From contig JAHEJJ010000006.1 of assembly GCA_024638915.1 (NCBI GenBank), forward strand, positions 1-64,000: a DNA stretch of 64,000 bases, given 5' to 3'. The stretch comes from Robiginitalea sp. (GTDB taxonomy: Bacteria; Bacteroidota; Bacteroidia; Flavobacteriales; Flavobacteriaceae). The position numbers were made by a program, and so were the translations under genes. Numbering within the stretch: position 1 is the first letter of the stretch; the number at the start of each line of letters is the position of its first letter. Below the pieces are notes generated by a model, which worked only from the letters and a program-made list of their open reading frames with translations, was not told the origin of the DNA and did no database searches. Below are positions 35,068-43,346 of this stretch, one piece after another.

Positions 35068-35110
35068 TAAAATTCGCTGAGCTGACACTAGAAAACTATG
35101 ACATTTATCA
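35068..35110 (-). promoter_or_regulatory. Crp/Fnr-type box and -7 element of the hpf-usp-LOV kinase-regulator operon
   Basis: Box TGACatttATCA at 35099-35110; on the minus strand, 23 nt later, GAATTTTA (35075-35068). Start codon of hpf 57 bp from the box. The regulator gene is the last of this operon, so the site implies autoregulation. In the plus direction no -7 element is found at 23 nt. Confidence 0.72.
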
Positions 35111-35122
35111 TTCCCGGTCAAA

Positions 35123-35623
35123 TCACAGAGCGGGAATCTCAAAAAAAGGTTGGTTTAGGGTTAGTCGGTTGCCTAAGTAACTAACGGAAATCGTTTTGCC
35201 CTTTTTATTCAAGAGCATAACCACCAACACACCCAGGATAATAATATTTTTAATAATATACTGACCAAGCAAGGTAAGTCCGAACGGTGCATCGGTCCAC
35301 AACAGCTCGGAAAAGAAAACAAAAGGTGAAAATGTTAAAAGAATATGTATCAGGGCCATTTGTATGGTAAAGCGATTCCAAAGATTAAAGATTAAAAGGA
35401 TTCCAATAGCCGTTTCCCAAACGGCTAGTAGTATAATGGACACTTCCGGAAGTATCAACCCCTCTGTCAGATGGGTGATAGTATTTTTGGCCAGTTGTTC
35501 AGCCGGACTGACCCCTGAGAAAAACTTCAGACTGCCAAATTAGAGATAGACCAGACCAATACTGATGGGTAGTATCGATAATTGAGAGAGTCGCCTTATG
35601 GAGACGGGTAGGATATCTTTCAT
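35123..35623 (-). pseudogene. DoxX-like membrane protein gene interrupted by an in-frame stop
   Basis: Reading from ATG 35623, the frame gives MKDILPVSIRRLSQLSILPI and SIGLVYL, then TAA (35542-35540), then continues in the same frame with FGSLKFFSGVSPAEQLAKNT and four membrane segments to the end at 35123. The interrupted spot corresponds to the usual YxWFGxLKFF of DoxX-like membrane proteins. Full length would be 166 codons. Either a young nonsense mutation, or a base-call error, or a restart at the TTG near 35458 gives a truncated 111-residue product. It retains a Crp/Fnr-type promoter upstream. Confidence 0.75.
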
Positions 35624-35642
35624 TATTATTTGATTAAAGCCG

Positions 35643-35716
35643 CTAATCTATTAGCAGCCAAACAATAAAAAGATGATAAATGTCATAGTATAAGCGGTGC
35701 CAGGGATATAGGTTGC
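35643..35716. promoter_or_regulatory. Crp/Fnr-type box before the DoxX pseudogene, possibly bidirectional
   Basis: Box TGATaaatGTCA at 35674-35685. On the minus strand TAGATTAG (35650-35643) follows after 23 nt, and ATG 35623 is 51 bp from the box. On the plus strand TAGGTTGC (35709-35716) also follows after 23 nt, pointing to the ABC efflux operon, but its start codon is about 190 bp further, so that direction is less sure. Confidence 0.65.
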
Positions 35717-35911
35717 CCCTATTTTAGTTCCCAAATTTATCAGGTTCTATTGGTGAACTGCTAAATAAATAAGGTAAATTAGAACTGGATTGCATCCCTG
35801 ATAGACCCACTATACTGGGAATTTTAGTACACTGGAAATCAGTTGTTAATGCGTATAAAATATTATTGAAAGATGCCTCAGTATCCCAAAAATTACGATG
35901 TCTTGCTCTTT

Positions 35912-37027
35912 ATGGAAAGGAATTGGCTCGTGGGATTGGCGTATAATTTTCTAACTATTCTGAGCTTCTTAGCTTTGGTTGGACTCACTTCCTGCCGATC
36001 AGATAGGGACAGTATCACACCAACGATCACTACCATCACAGAATCCGTTTATTCTTCTGCTACGGTTCAACCAGACAGCCTTTATCAGGTTTATGCTGCT
36101 GTTTCAGGTATTTTGGACCAGAATCTTGTGGAAGAGGGAGATACTGTTATCAGGGGTACCCCCATCGCACAGATTATAAACAATGCCCCACAACTCAATG
36201 TGGAAAATGCTCGTTTAAACCTTGAGCTAGCCATAGACAATTACAGCGGTAATAATGCTGTGCTAAGGACCTTAAAAGATGAAATCAGAGCAGCTCGCCT
36301 TAGGGTTCAAAACGACTCGGTCAACTTTTTCAGGCAGAAAAACTTATGGGAACAAAACATCGGTTCAGCCGTAGAATACGATAGTAGAAAACTTGCTTAT
36401 GAACTTTCGAGTAATAACTTGTCGCTGTTGATCAGCAATTACGAACGAACCAAAAACGAACTGAAAACAAAAGTCATCCAGGCGGAAAATAATTACAAGA
36501 CGGCACAAATAACAACAGGTGATTTTACAGTTGAAAGTAAGATTCAGGGGACCGTTTACGCGCTTTATAAGAATCACGGGGAATCGATCAGCGTCCTGGA
36601 ACCACTCGCGGCTATTGGCAGCTCAAAAGAGTATATCATCGAGTTGCTGGTAGACGAAGTGGACATCGTAAAGATTCTTCTCGGCCAGCCAGTACTGGTT
36701 ACGCTCGATGCCTATCAGGGCCAGGTTTTTGAAGCCAATGTGCGTAAAATTTACCCCAGGAAAGATGAAAGAACACAAACCTTTAAAATAGAGGCAGTTT
36801 TTAGTCAACCCCCCGAAGTTTTGTACCCGGGTCTGGCCGGTGAAGGCAATATTGTGGTGGGAAAGAAAGAAAATGCCATGACCATACCTCGTGAATACCT
36901 TGTAGCTGAAAATCAGGTAATGACCAAAGATGGCCTCGTTTCTGTTCAGCTGGGGCTTCACAACCTGGAACTGGTCGAAATACTGGGCGGGATAAATAAA
37001 GAAACGAATATCTTAAAACCAGAGTAA
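35912..37027 (+). CDS. HlyD/MacA-type periplasmic adaptor lipoprotein
   Basis: 371 residues from ATG 35912 (an ATG at 35873 would add 13 residues before the signal). N-terminal hydrophobic segment ending LVGLTSC, a lipobox, then a split biotinyl/lipoyl-like domain (AAVSGILDQNLVEEGDTVIR), a long alpha-hairpin (about residues 95-190) and a beta-barrel with LVDEVDIVKILLGQPVLVTL. This is a membrane fusion protein linking an inner-membrane ABC pump to an outer-membrane channel. Its stop overlaps the start of the permease (TAATGA). Confidence 0.9.
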   Translation: MERNWLVGLAYNFLTILSFLALVGLTSCRSDRDSITPTITTITESVYSSATVQPDSLYQVYAAVSGILDQNLVEEGDTVIRGTPIAQIINNAPQLNVENARLNLELAIDNYSGNNAVLRTLKDEIRAARLRVQNDSVNFFRQKNLWEQNIGSAVEYDSRKLAYELSSNNLSLLISNYERTKNELKTKVIQAENNYKTAQITTGDFTVESKIQGTVYALYKNHGESISVLEPLAAIGSSKEYIIELLVDEVDIVKILLGQPVLVTLDAYQGQVFEANVRKIYPRKDERTQTFKIEAVFSQPPEVLYPGLAGEGNIVVGKKENAMTIPREYLVAENQVMTKDGLVSVQLGLHNLELVEILGGINKETNILKPE

Positions 37028-38289
37028 TGACCAATTGGAAGGTTATTCTGCAAATCGCCAGGACACATTTAGTGACCAAGTTGAAATCGACTGTTACGGC
37101 TTCGCTGGGTGTCACTTTTGGTATCGGTGCTTATATTACCCTGGTCAGCTTTATGACCGGACTCAACAAAATGCTCGATGATCTTATCCTGAATCAAACC
37201 CCTCATATCCATCTCTACAATGAAATTGAACCATCAGCTCAACAACCAGTGGCGCTTTATCCCGAGTTTGAAGAAGCCATAAACATCGTCCGCTCGGTAA
37301 AACCAAAGAAAAGTCAGCGAAAGATCCATAATGCCTTACCAATTTTAAATTATTTAAGGGAAAAGGAGAATGTAAAAGGTGCTACCCCACAACTAAGGGC
37401 TCAAATCTTTTATTTATCGGGTTCTATCGAAATCGGGGGGAATCTGACCGGCATTGACGTGATGGAAGAGATAAGGTTATCTAATTTCAGGGACTATATC
37501 GTAGAAGGTAGCTCCGAAGCGCTGCTCAATACAGAAAACGGCATCCTGCTCGGTTCCGGCCTGGCGGATAAAATGTCGCTATCCACTGGAGACAGGGTGC
37601 AGATCAGCACGGTTAAAGGCGATGTATTTCCCTTAAAGATTGTGGGGCTGTACCAAAGTGGAATTGCCGATATAGATAATATTCAGAGCTATACCAACCT
37701 CAAGACGGTTCAGCGCATTCAGGGTGAGGCCGAAAACTATATTACCGATATCAATATAAAACTATACGATTTAGGCGAGGCCGTACCCATGGCGAGGCAG
37801 TTAGAAAAACAATTCAAGGTTAAGGCTACAGATATCATCGCGGCAAATGCACAATTTGAAACCGGATCCAATATCAGGAACCTCATCACTTATGCGGTGT
37901 CGGTTACCTTGCTTATCGTCGCCGGTTTTGGTATTTATAACATCCTTAATATGTTGATCTATGAAAAGATGAAAGACATTGCTATACTAAAGGCAACGGG
38001 GTTTTCGGGCAAAGACGTACAGTTGATCTTCATGAGCCAGGCAATGATCATTGGCCTGATCGGCGGGGCGATGGGACTTTTAGTCGGTTTCGTATTATCG
38101 CGTGTGATCGATCAAATTCCTTTCGAAACTGAGGCCTTGCCCACGATTACCACTTTTCCGGTTAACTACAAACTGGGATACTATATCATCGGTATTGTAT
38201 TTGCTTTGATATCCACCTTTATAGCGGGGTATTTACCCTCTAATAAGGCCAAAAAGATAGATCCTGTAAAAATCATAAGGGGTACTTAA
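37027..38289 (+). CDS. ABC transporter permease (FtsX/MacB-like)
   Basis: 420 residues: one N-terminal membrane segment (VTASLGVTFGIGAYITLVSF), a large periplasmic domain of about 220 residues, then three C-terminal segments (VSVTLLIVAGFGIYNILNML, LIGGAMGLLVGFVLSRV and YYIIGIVFALISTFIAGYL) and the end KAKKIDPVKIIRGT typical of FtsX-type permeases. With the adaptor and ATPase it makes a MacAB/DevBCA-like tripartite exporter whose cargo (lipoprotein, peptide, antibiotic or glycolipid) cannot be told. No outer-membrane TolC is encoded alongside. Confidence 0.92.
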   Translation: MTNWKVILQIARTHLVTKLKSTVTASLGVTFGIGAYITLVSFMTGLNKMLDDLILNQTPHIHLYNEIEPSAQQPVALYPEFEEAINIVRSVKPKKSQRKIHNALPILNYLREKENVKGATPQLRAQIFYLSGSIEIGGNLTGIDVMEEIRLSNFRDYIVEGSSEALLNTENGILLGSGLADKMSLSTGDRVQISTVKGDVFPLKIVGLYQSGIADIDNIQSYTNLKTVQRIQGEAENYITDINIKLYDLGEAVPMARQLEKQFKVKATDIIAANAQFETGSNIRNLITYAVSVTLLIVAGFGIYNILNMLIYEKMKDIAILKATGFSGKDVQLIFMSQAMIIGLIGGAMGLLVGFVLSRVIDQIPFETEALPTITTFPVNYKLGYYIIGIVFALISTFIAGYLPSNKAKKIDPVKIIRGT

Positions 38290-38298
38290 ATCGGAGCG

Positions 38299-38982
38299 AT
38301 GGGAATTTTATTGGAAGCCCAAAATATAAATAAGCATTTTAGAAAACCTGTTGATTTTCATGTATTGCAAGACATCAGTTTTGCCGTACAACGCGGAGAA
38401 TTCGTAAGTATAATGGGTAAATCGGGATCAGGTAAATCAACCCTGCTCTATATTCTCTCTACCCTGGATACTGATTATGAAGGACGTTTATGGTTCAATG
38501 GGGAACTTCTAACCGGCAAAGGGCAAAAACAGCTATCCAAAGTTCGCAATCAACATATCGGATTTGTTTTCCAGTTTCACTATCTGCTCTTAGAATTTTC
38601 CGTGCTTGAAAATGTTATGCTCCCGGCACAAAAACTAGGTGCCAAAACTCATTTGGAAATAGAAAAACAGGCCCATAAGAGCCTGGGGATGCTCGGAATT
38701 GAACACCTTGGCAAGAAAAAGGCCTCAAGGATCTCAGGAGGTGAAAAACAACGTGTCGCCATAGCACGTGCCCTGATCAACAAACCTGACATCCTTATGG
38801 GAGATGAGCCCACCGGTAATCTCGACAGCTTCAATTCAGAAAATGTCTTTCAAATTTTTAAGCAACTCAAGGAAGAGGAAGGTCTTTCGCTTCTGGTGGT
38901 CACGCACGATGGGGATTTTGCACGGAGAACAGATCGGATAATCACCATGGAGGATGGTCGGATTATTGGAGGCAACGGGTAG
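38299..38982 (+). CDS. ABC transporter ATP-binding protein (LolD/MacB-like)
   Basis: 227 residues: Walker [13 protein letters not shown]-loop [12 protein letters not shown], signature [16 protein letters not shown], Walker [14 protein letters not shown] and switch His in VVTHDGDF. Of the LolD/MacB/FtsE clade, which powers FtsX-type permeases. Third gene of the operon, 9 bp after the permease stop. Confidence 0.95.
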   Translation: MGILLEAQNINKHFRKPVDFHVLQDISFAVQRGEFVSIMGKSGSGKSTLLYILSTLDTDYEGRLWFNGELLTGKGQKQLSKVRNQHIGFVFQFHYLLLEFSVLENVMLPAQKLGAKTHLEIEKQAHKSLGMLGIEHLGKKKASRISGGEKQRVAIARALINKPDILMGDEPTGNLDSFNSENVFQIFKQLKEEEGLSLLVVTHDGDFARRTDRIITMEDGRIIGGNG

Positions 38983-39090
38983 TCATCATCCTCTAGGTAG
39001 GACCTATTTTAACTACTGAGCTTTATCTCCTATTAAGCCATTAATACACTGCTTAAGAGCTTCTGCCAAAAATATTCGATGATACAGTTA

Positions 39091-39133
39091 TGATTTATAT
39101 CATATTTATTTCCGGCATACAGTCCTACATTTA
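39091..39133 (+). promoter_or_regulatory. Crp/Fnr-type activator box and -7 element, small helical protein 3
   Basis: Box TGATttatATCA at 39091-39102, a perfect palindrome within the longer ATGATTTATATCAT. Twenty-three nt later comes TACATTTA (39126-39133). Start codon 53 bp after the box. It is the only plus-strand single-direction member of the set and 4 kb from the regulator gene operon. Confidence 0.78.
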
Positions 39134-39154
39134 AAATCCAATAAATCCACAGAT

Positions 39155-39604
39155 ATGAATACTTCAAATAAATCTACCCAAGTTAATCTTGCCGCTGATC
39201 CCAAATGGCAGGAACTATATGTACTTACAGAACACTGGCAATCGGATCTGGAATTCTATAAGGACGATTTGCGGTTTCTCCACCATCTTGTCGATAAATA
39301 TGTGATCTGGATTACCAAGAGCGAGAACCTTGAAATAGTTAAGGAAATTATGCTGAGTGTAATAGATCTCAAACAGAGATGCTTCAAGCTGATCGAAAAA
39401 GTGGCAGATCACAAACATAATCTGGCCATGTTGGAAAAAGATGCACTAAAAGAACGATGGGAAAAGGTTAAGACAGATCATGGGGAAATGGAGCATGCCA
39501 TCTATAATTTTGTAAAAGAATTCAGGGCTAATCGTAAAGAAGTGTTCAGGATCACCGAATACATCATCGATAGTGAAGAACTAACCAATCTTTTGAAAGC
39601 TTGA
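39155..39604 (+). CDS. Small helical stress-island protein, paralogue 3
   Basis: 149 residues, predicted all-helical and soluble. The family pattern is HWQSDLEFYKDDLRFLHHLV near residue 30, equivalent to the WxSExNFVxDExxFL of the two copies at 24.9-25.9 kb. Further helices contain KHNLAMLEKDALKERWEKVK and a C-terminal EYIIDSEELTNLLKA. It stands 13 kb from its paralogues yet has the same type of Crp/Fnr promoter, evidence that these proteins belong to the regulon. No known function. Confidence 0.78.
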   Translation: MNTSNKSTQVNLAADPKWQELYVLTEHWQSDLEFYKDDLRFLHHLVDKYVIWITKSENLEIVKEIMLSVIDLKQRCFKLIEKVADHKHNLAMLEKDALKERWEKVKTDHGEMEHAIYNFVKEFRANRKEVFRITEYIIDSEELTNLLKA

Positions 39605-39673
39605 GGTGGTTCTTAGAGAATCGCTGAGTGAAATTGAAATACTTCCCTATATTTGCACTTCCAAAAAATCCTT

Positions 39674-39757
39674 GCCCAGGTGCTGGAACTGGTAGACAGG
39701 CATGGTTGAGGGCCATGTGTCCTTTAGGGCGTATGGGTTCGACTCCCATCCTGGGCA
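39674..39757 (+). tRNA. tRNA-Leu(GAG)
   Basis: 84-nt class II tRNA with a long variable arm. Acceptor GCCCAGG (39674-39680) pairs with CCTGGGC (39750-39756), discriminator A 39757. Anticodon stem CATGG/CCATG encloses the loop TTGAGGG, giving anticodon GAG. The T arm is ATGGG-TTCGACT-CCCAT (39733-39749). CCA is not encoded. A terminator follows at 39762. Confidence 0.97.
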
Positions 39758-39761
39758 CTAT

Positions 39762-39799
39762 AATCCCTTTGTTATTGCAGCAAAGGGATTTTTGTTTGT
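39762..39799 (+). terminator. Intrinsic terminator of tRNA-Leu
   Basis: AATCCCTTTG (39762-39771) pairs with CAAAGGGATT (39781-39790) around a 9-nt loop, followed by TTTTGTTTG. Begins 5 nt after the tRNA. Confidence 0.9.
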
Positions 39800-40081
39800 A
39801 TATGGTTTTCTTTGTTTTTATCCTTTTCTCAACCAAGTACAAGTGTTATTATAAAGGATAGACCTCTGATCTGGTCAATCGCCTTCAAAGACACCAAAAG
39901 GGATTAGAGAAATTTACCTCCCTATGCAGATCATAAAACACTTCGAGTAAAACAAGCCGAATCTTAAATATAAAAGTCACTTTATTTCTATCCGCCCAGT
40001 TTTAAAGAGCTATGCGGTCAAATACCATTGAAAAAAGTAAAATTTAACGTAACTCTTAGAAATTCAAAACCGTAAAAGTCG
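39800..40081. other. Intergenic region before the CarH-like gene
   Basis: About 280 bp, AT-rich, with no credible gene. AAAAGTCGTAAA / TTTAACTTTT flank the -7 element of the next gene as an imperfect inverted repeat whose right half runs to about 40099; otherwise nothing recognisable. Confidence 0.45.
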
Positions 40082-40096
40082 TAAATTTGTTTAACT
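40082..40096 (+). promoter_or_regulatory. -7 element and operator half-site of the CarH-like / carotenoid operon
   Basis: TAAATTTG (40082-40089) is an exact TAnnTTTG and overlaps TTTGTTTAAC, which contains the TGTTTAA half-site found upstream of the photolyase and folE operons. A regulator bound there would block the -7 element directly. The start codon is 22 bp downstream. No complete second arm is visible, though AAAAGT and ACTTTT flank it. Confidence 0.5.
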
Positions 40097-40110
40097 TTTA
40101 TTAGAAAAAA

Positions 40111-41010
40111 ATGAACAATGTAAAGAAGTATTTTAGTATCCGGGATCTGGAAAACTTATCTGGTATTAAAGCTCATACGATACGTATCTGGGAGAAACGC
40201 TACAATCTTTTGTCACCTGAGCGGACCGATACCAATATAAGAATTTACAGTCTGGCGAGCCTGCAGAAACTTCTCAATATCATTTTGCTTTATAACAATG
40301 GCTACAAGATCTCTAAAATTGCCAAGATTGATGAAGAAGAGCTACCCTCTGTAGTCCGCGAGATCATTGCGAAGAACAGTATGAAAAGTCATGCTATCAA
40401 TGCTTTTAAATTGTCGATGATCAATTTTGATTTCAGTTTATTCCAAAATACATATAACAGCCTGTTGGCCACCCGTTCCTTCAGGGAAATCTTCTGGGAG
40501 GTATTTATGCCCCTTTTGGGAGAATTGGGCCTGCTTTGGCAAACCGATACCATCAGCCCTGCTCATGAGCACTTTATCACCAATTTGATTAAACAAAAAA
40601 TATATACAGCTACAGAAAAATTACAAGTTATAGAACCTACCCGGCAGGACAAAGTCTTTGTGCTCTACCTTCCCGAGAATGAGATCCATGAAATCGGTTT
40701 ATTATTTGTTAATTACGAAGTGGTGCTTAAAGGGTACAAAACAATATACCTGGGCCAAACCATGCCGATTGAAAGTTTGGTTGACTTTCAGAAATTTTAT
40801 GATAATATCCATTTCCTATCCTATTTCACCGTCGAGCCTAACAAGGACAGAATAGATAAATATATCGAAGAATTCAGACAGGAAATCAATGTTAAAGCAG
40901 ATTCCAAACTTTGGATACTCGGCAGGCAAACAGAACATCTGGACCAGAACAATATATCGAGTGATATTCGTATCTTTGGGACGATAGAAGAGCTATCCAA
41001 AGCACTTTAA
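40111..41010 (+). CDS. CarH/LitR-type MerR regulator with B12-binding domain
   Basis: 299 residues. N-terminal MerR winged HTH (about 5-75, IRDLENLSGIKAHTIRIWEK), a four-helix bundle and a Rossmann-like cobalamin domain. Seen: Trp143 and Glu153-His154, the W-x9-EH motif that caps adenosylcobalamin in CarH, and Glu191-x-His193-x-x-Gly196, the B12-binding E/DxHxxG motif with His193 as lower ligand; Ser237 fits the later SxL position. CarH binds DNA as a tetramer in the dark and is released by light. It heads the carotenoid operon, 27 bp before crtI, so it most likely represses carotenoid synthesis in the dark. Confidence 0.92.
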   Translation: MNNVKKYFSIRDLENLSGIKAHTIRIWEKRYNLLSPERTDTNIRIYSLASLQKLLNIILLYNNGYKISKIAKIDEEELPSVVREIIAKNSMKSHAINAFKLSMINFDFSLFQNTYNSLLATRSFREIFWEVFMPLLGELGLLWQTDTISPAHEHFITNLIKQKIYTATEKLQVIEPTRQDKVFVLYLPENEIHEIGLLFVNYEVVLKGYKTIYLGQTMPIESLVDFQKFYDNIHFLSYFTVEPNKDRIDKYIEEFRQEINVKADSKLWILGRQTEHLDQNNISSDIRIFGTIEELSKAL

Positions 41011-41037
41011 ACGAGCCCCAAACATACACATATTACC

Positions 41038-42495
41038 ATGAGCAAATCTATCGCAATAATCGGTTCCGGATTTTCTTCACTTTCGGCAGCATGTTACCTT
41101 GCAAAACAGGGTTACCAAGTGACGATCTATGAAAAAAACGATACTGTCGGTGGACGAGCACGGCAACTGATAAAAAATGGATTTACCTTCGACATCGGCC
41201 CTAGCTGGTATTGGATGCCCGATATTTTTGAGCGCTTCTTTGCCGATTTCGGAAAGAAAACCTCGGATTACTACGAACTGGAGAAGCTGAGCCCGGCTTA
41301 CAAGATCTTTTTTGAGGACGATGTGATAACCATTGGCGACTCTATGGATAAGATATGTTCGGAATTTGAGCGTGTGGAAAAAGGCAGCTCTAAACTTCTC
41401 AGGAGCTTTATTTCCAAAGCACGTCGCAATTACGAGATCGCAATAAATGAAATAGTATATCGGCCTGGACTATCCCCATTTGAACTGGTTACAAAAGATA
41501 CTGTACTCAGGGTGGGGCAGTTTTTCAAAAATATCAGTGGAGAAGTGCGCAGGCAGTTCAAAAATCCTAAACTCATTGCTACCCTTGAGTTCCCCGTGCT
41601 TTTTCTCGGCGCCAAACCCAGTAACACCCCTGCATTCTATAGTTTTATGAATTATGCTGATTTTGGTCTGGGCACATGGCACCCCAGAGGCGGTATGTAC
41701 AAAATTATCGATGGGATGCGGCAGCTGGCCGAAGAACTGGGGGTAAAGATTGAGACCAATCATCCTGTGGAAGGTATCCTGGTGAGCGATGGACAGGCTA
41801 GCGGAATAGAGACTAAAGGTGAAAAAATCCAGGCCGATATGGTTCTGAGCGGTGCCGACTATCATCATACGGAAACCTTGCTGGAAAAACCCATGAGGCA
41901 GTATTCAGAATCATTTTGGTCTAAAAAGACATTTGCCCCCTCCTCCCTGCTGTTTTACATCGGTTTCGATAAAAAACTCAAGAATATAGAACATCACAAC
42001 CTTTTTTTCGATACCGATTTTGAATTGCATGCCCGGGAAATCTATGACACCCCGAGCTGGCCGAGTAGACCACTTTTTTACGCGAATTTTCCTTCGGTCA
42101 CAGATCTTTCGATGGCACCAGAGGAATCGGAAACCGGTTTTTTCCTGATACCCATAGCCCCAGGACTGGAAGATACCCCGGAGTTGAGATCCCAGTACTT
42201 TGAAATCATTATGAAGAGGTTTCAGGAAAGAACGGGGCAAAGCGTAGAAAATAATATTATATTTAAAGAGTCGTTTTGTGTAAACGATTTTGTGGAGCAG
42301 TATAATTCATATAAGGGAAATGCTTATGGTATGGCCAATACACTGTCTCAAACGGCTTTTTTAAGGCCCGGACTAAGGAGTAAAAAGGTAAAAAATCTTT
42401 ATTTTACGGGTCAATTAACGGTCCCCGGACCAGGTGTGCCCCCATCATTGATTTCCGGAAAATTAGTTTCTGAATTGATGAGTAAGACACAATAA
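41038..42495 (+). CDS. crtI: Phytoene desaturase
   Basis: 485-residue FAD-dependent enzyme converting phytoene to lycopene. Seen: the dinucleotide fold IAIIGSGFSSLSAACYLAKQ with EKNDTVGGRA, the substrate-region GPSWYWMPD, and the C-terminal signature LYFTGQLTVPGPGVPPSLIS. Membrane-associated from the known family. Co-transcribed with the CarH-like regulator before it and crtB after it (10-bp gap). Confidence 0.96.
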   Translation: MSKSIAIIGSGFSSLSAACYLAKQGYQVTIYEKNDTVGGRARQLIKNGFTFDIGPSWYWMPDIFERFFADFGKKTSDYYELEKLSPAYKIFFEDDVITIGDSMDKICSEFERVEKGSSKLLRSFISKARRNYEIAINEIVYRPGLSPFELVTKDTVLRVGQFFKNISGEVRRQFKNPKLIATLEFPVLFLGAKPSNTPAFYSFMNYADFGLGTWHPRGGMYKIIDGMRQLAEELGVKIETNHPVEGILVSDGQASGIETKGEKIQADMVLSGADYHHTETLLEKPMRQYSESFWSKKTFAPSSLLFYIGFDKKLKNIEHHNLFFDTDFELHAREIYDTPSWPSRPLFYANFPSVTDLSMAPEESETGFFLIPIAPGLEDTPELRSQYFEIIMKRFQERTGQSVENNIIFKESFCVNDFVEQYNSYKGNAYGMANTLSQTAFLRPGLRSKKVKNLYFTGQLTVPGPGVPPSLISGKLVSELMSKTQ

Positions 42496-42505
42496 ACCAA
42501 ACAGT

Positions 42506-43345
42506 ATGAAGTCAATTTTCGATCGGGTTTCTATCGAATGCAGTAAATTAGTTACCGAATCTTACAGCACCTCTTTTTCCCTGGCTACCCGAATGTTGTC
42601 CTCATCTATTCGTAATGATATTTACAACATTTATGGATTTGTACGCTTCGCCGATGAAATTGTAGACACCTTTCATGATTACGATAAGGAAACTCTTTTC
42701 AATGATTTTGAACGGTCTCTCGAAAATGCCCTTGATAACAAAATCAGTCTCAATCCTATACTGAACTCTTTCCAAAAGACCTATCACCAGTATCAAATTC
42801 CCAAACACCTGGTAGACTCGTTCATGAAAAGTATGAGAATGGACCTTAATAAGAATATTTACACCACTCAGGAGGAGTATAAAGAATACATCTATGGATC
42901 TGCCGATGTGGTTGGATTGATGTGTTTGTGCGTATTTGTGAACGGAGATCAGAAGCAATATGAAGAATTAAAAGATGCTGCCAAGGCCTTGGGATCAGCT
43001 TTTCAAAAAATAAACTTTTTAAGGGATCTTAAAGCGGATTATGAAGAGCTCAATCGCTCGTATTTTCCAAATACCAATCTTTTGGATCTTGATGAACAAT
43101 CCAAGATACTGATTGTTGCGGAAATAAAGGAAGACCTTAGATTAGGATATGACGGAATCCTAAAACTTCCTAACAGTTCAAAATTTGGGGTCTATACAGC
43201 CTATAAATACTACAGCAAGTTGTTGAATAAATTGAAAAAAACCCCGTCGAGGGAAATAAAGAACGCCCGTATACGGATTCCGAATTATCAAAAATTCGGA
43301 CTACTGGCTAAATCATATGTAAATTATAAACTCAATCTGTTCTAA
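42506..43345 (+). CDS. crtB: Phytoene synthase
   Basis: 279 residues, all-helical trans-isoprenyl diphosphate synthase fold, joining two geranylgeranyl diphosphates. Both Asp-rich Mg-binding motifs are present: DEIVDTF (near residue 50) and DLKADYEELNRSYFP (near residue 175). STSFSLATRML opens the family's first conserved helix. Gene follows crtI by 10 bp and ends 1 bp before crtZ. Confidence 0.96.
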   Translation: MKSIFDRVSIECSKLVTESYSTSFSLATRMLSSSIRNDIYNIYGFVRFADEIVDTFHDYDKETLFNDFERSLENALDNKISLNPILNSFQKTYHQYQIPKHLVDSFMKSMRMDLNKNIYTTQEEYKEYIYGSADVVGLMCLCVFVNGDQKQYEELKDAAKALGSAFQKINFLRDLKADYEELNRSYFPNTNLLDLDEQSKILIVAEIKEDLRLGYDGILKLPNSSKFGVYTAYKYYSKLLNKLKKTPSREIKNARIRIPNYQKFGLLAKSYVNYKLNLF

Positions 43346-43346
43346 G

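Noticed and set aside
35099-35142. Box 35099-35110 acting also in the plus direction
   Set aside because: No TAnnTT element 23 nt downstream on the plus strand and no gene in that direction apart from the end of the DoxX pseudogene.
39564-39842. 92-codon open frame on the minus strand
   Set aside because: It runs straight through the tRNA-Leu gene and its terminator.
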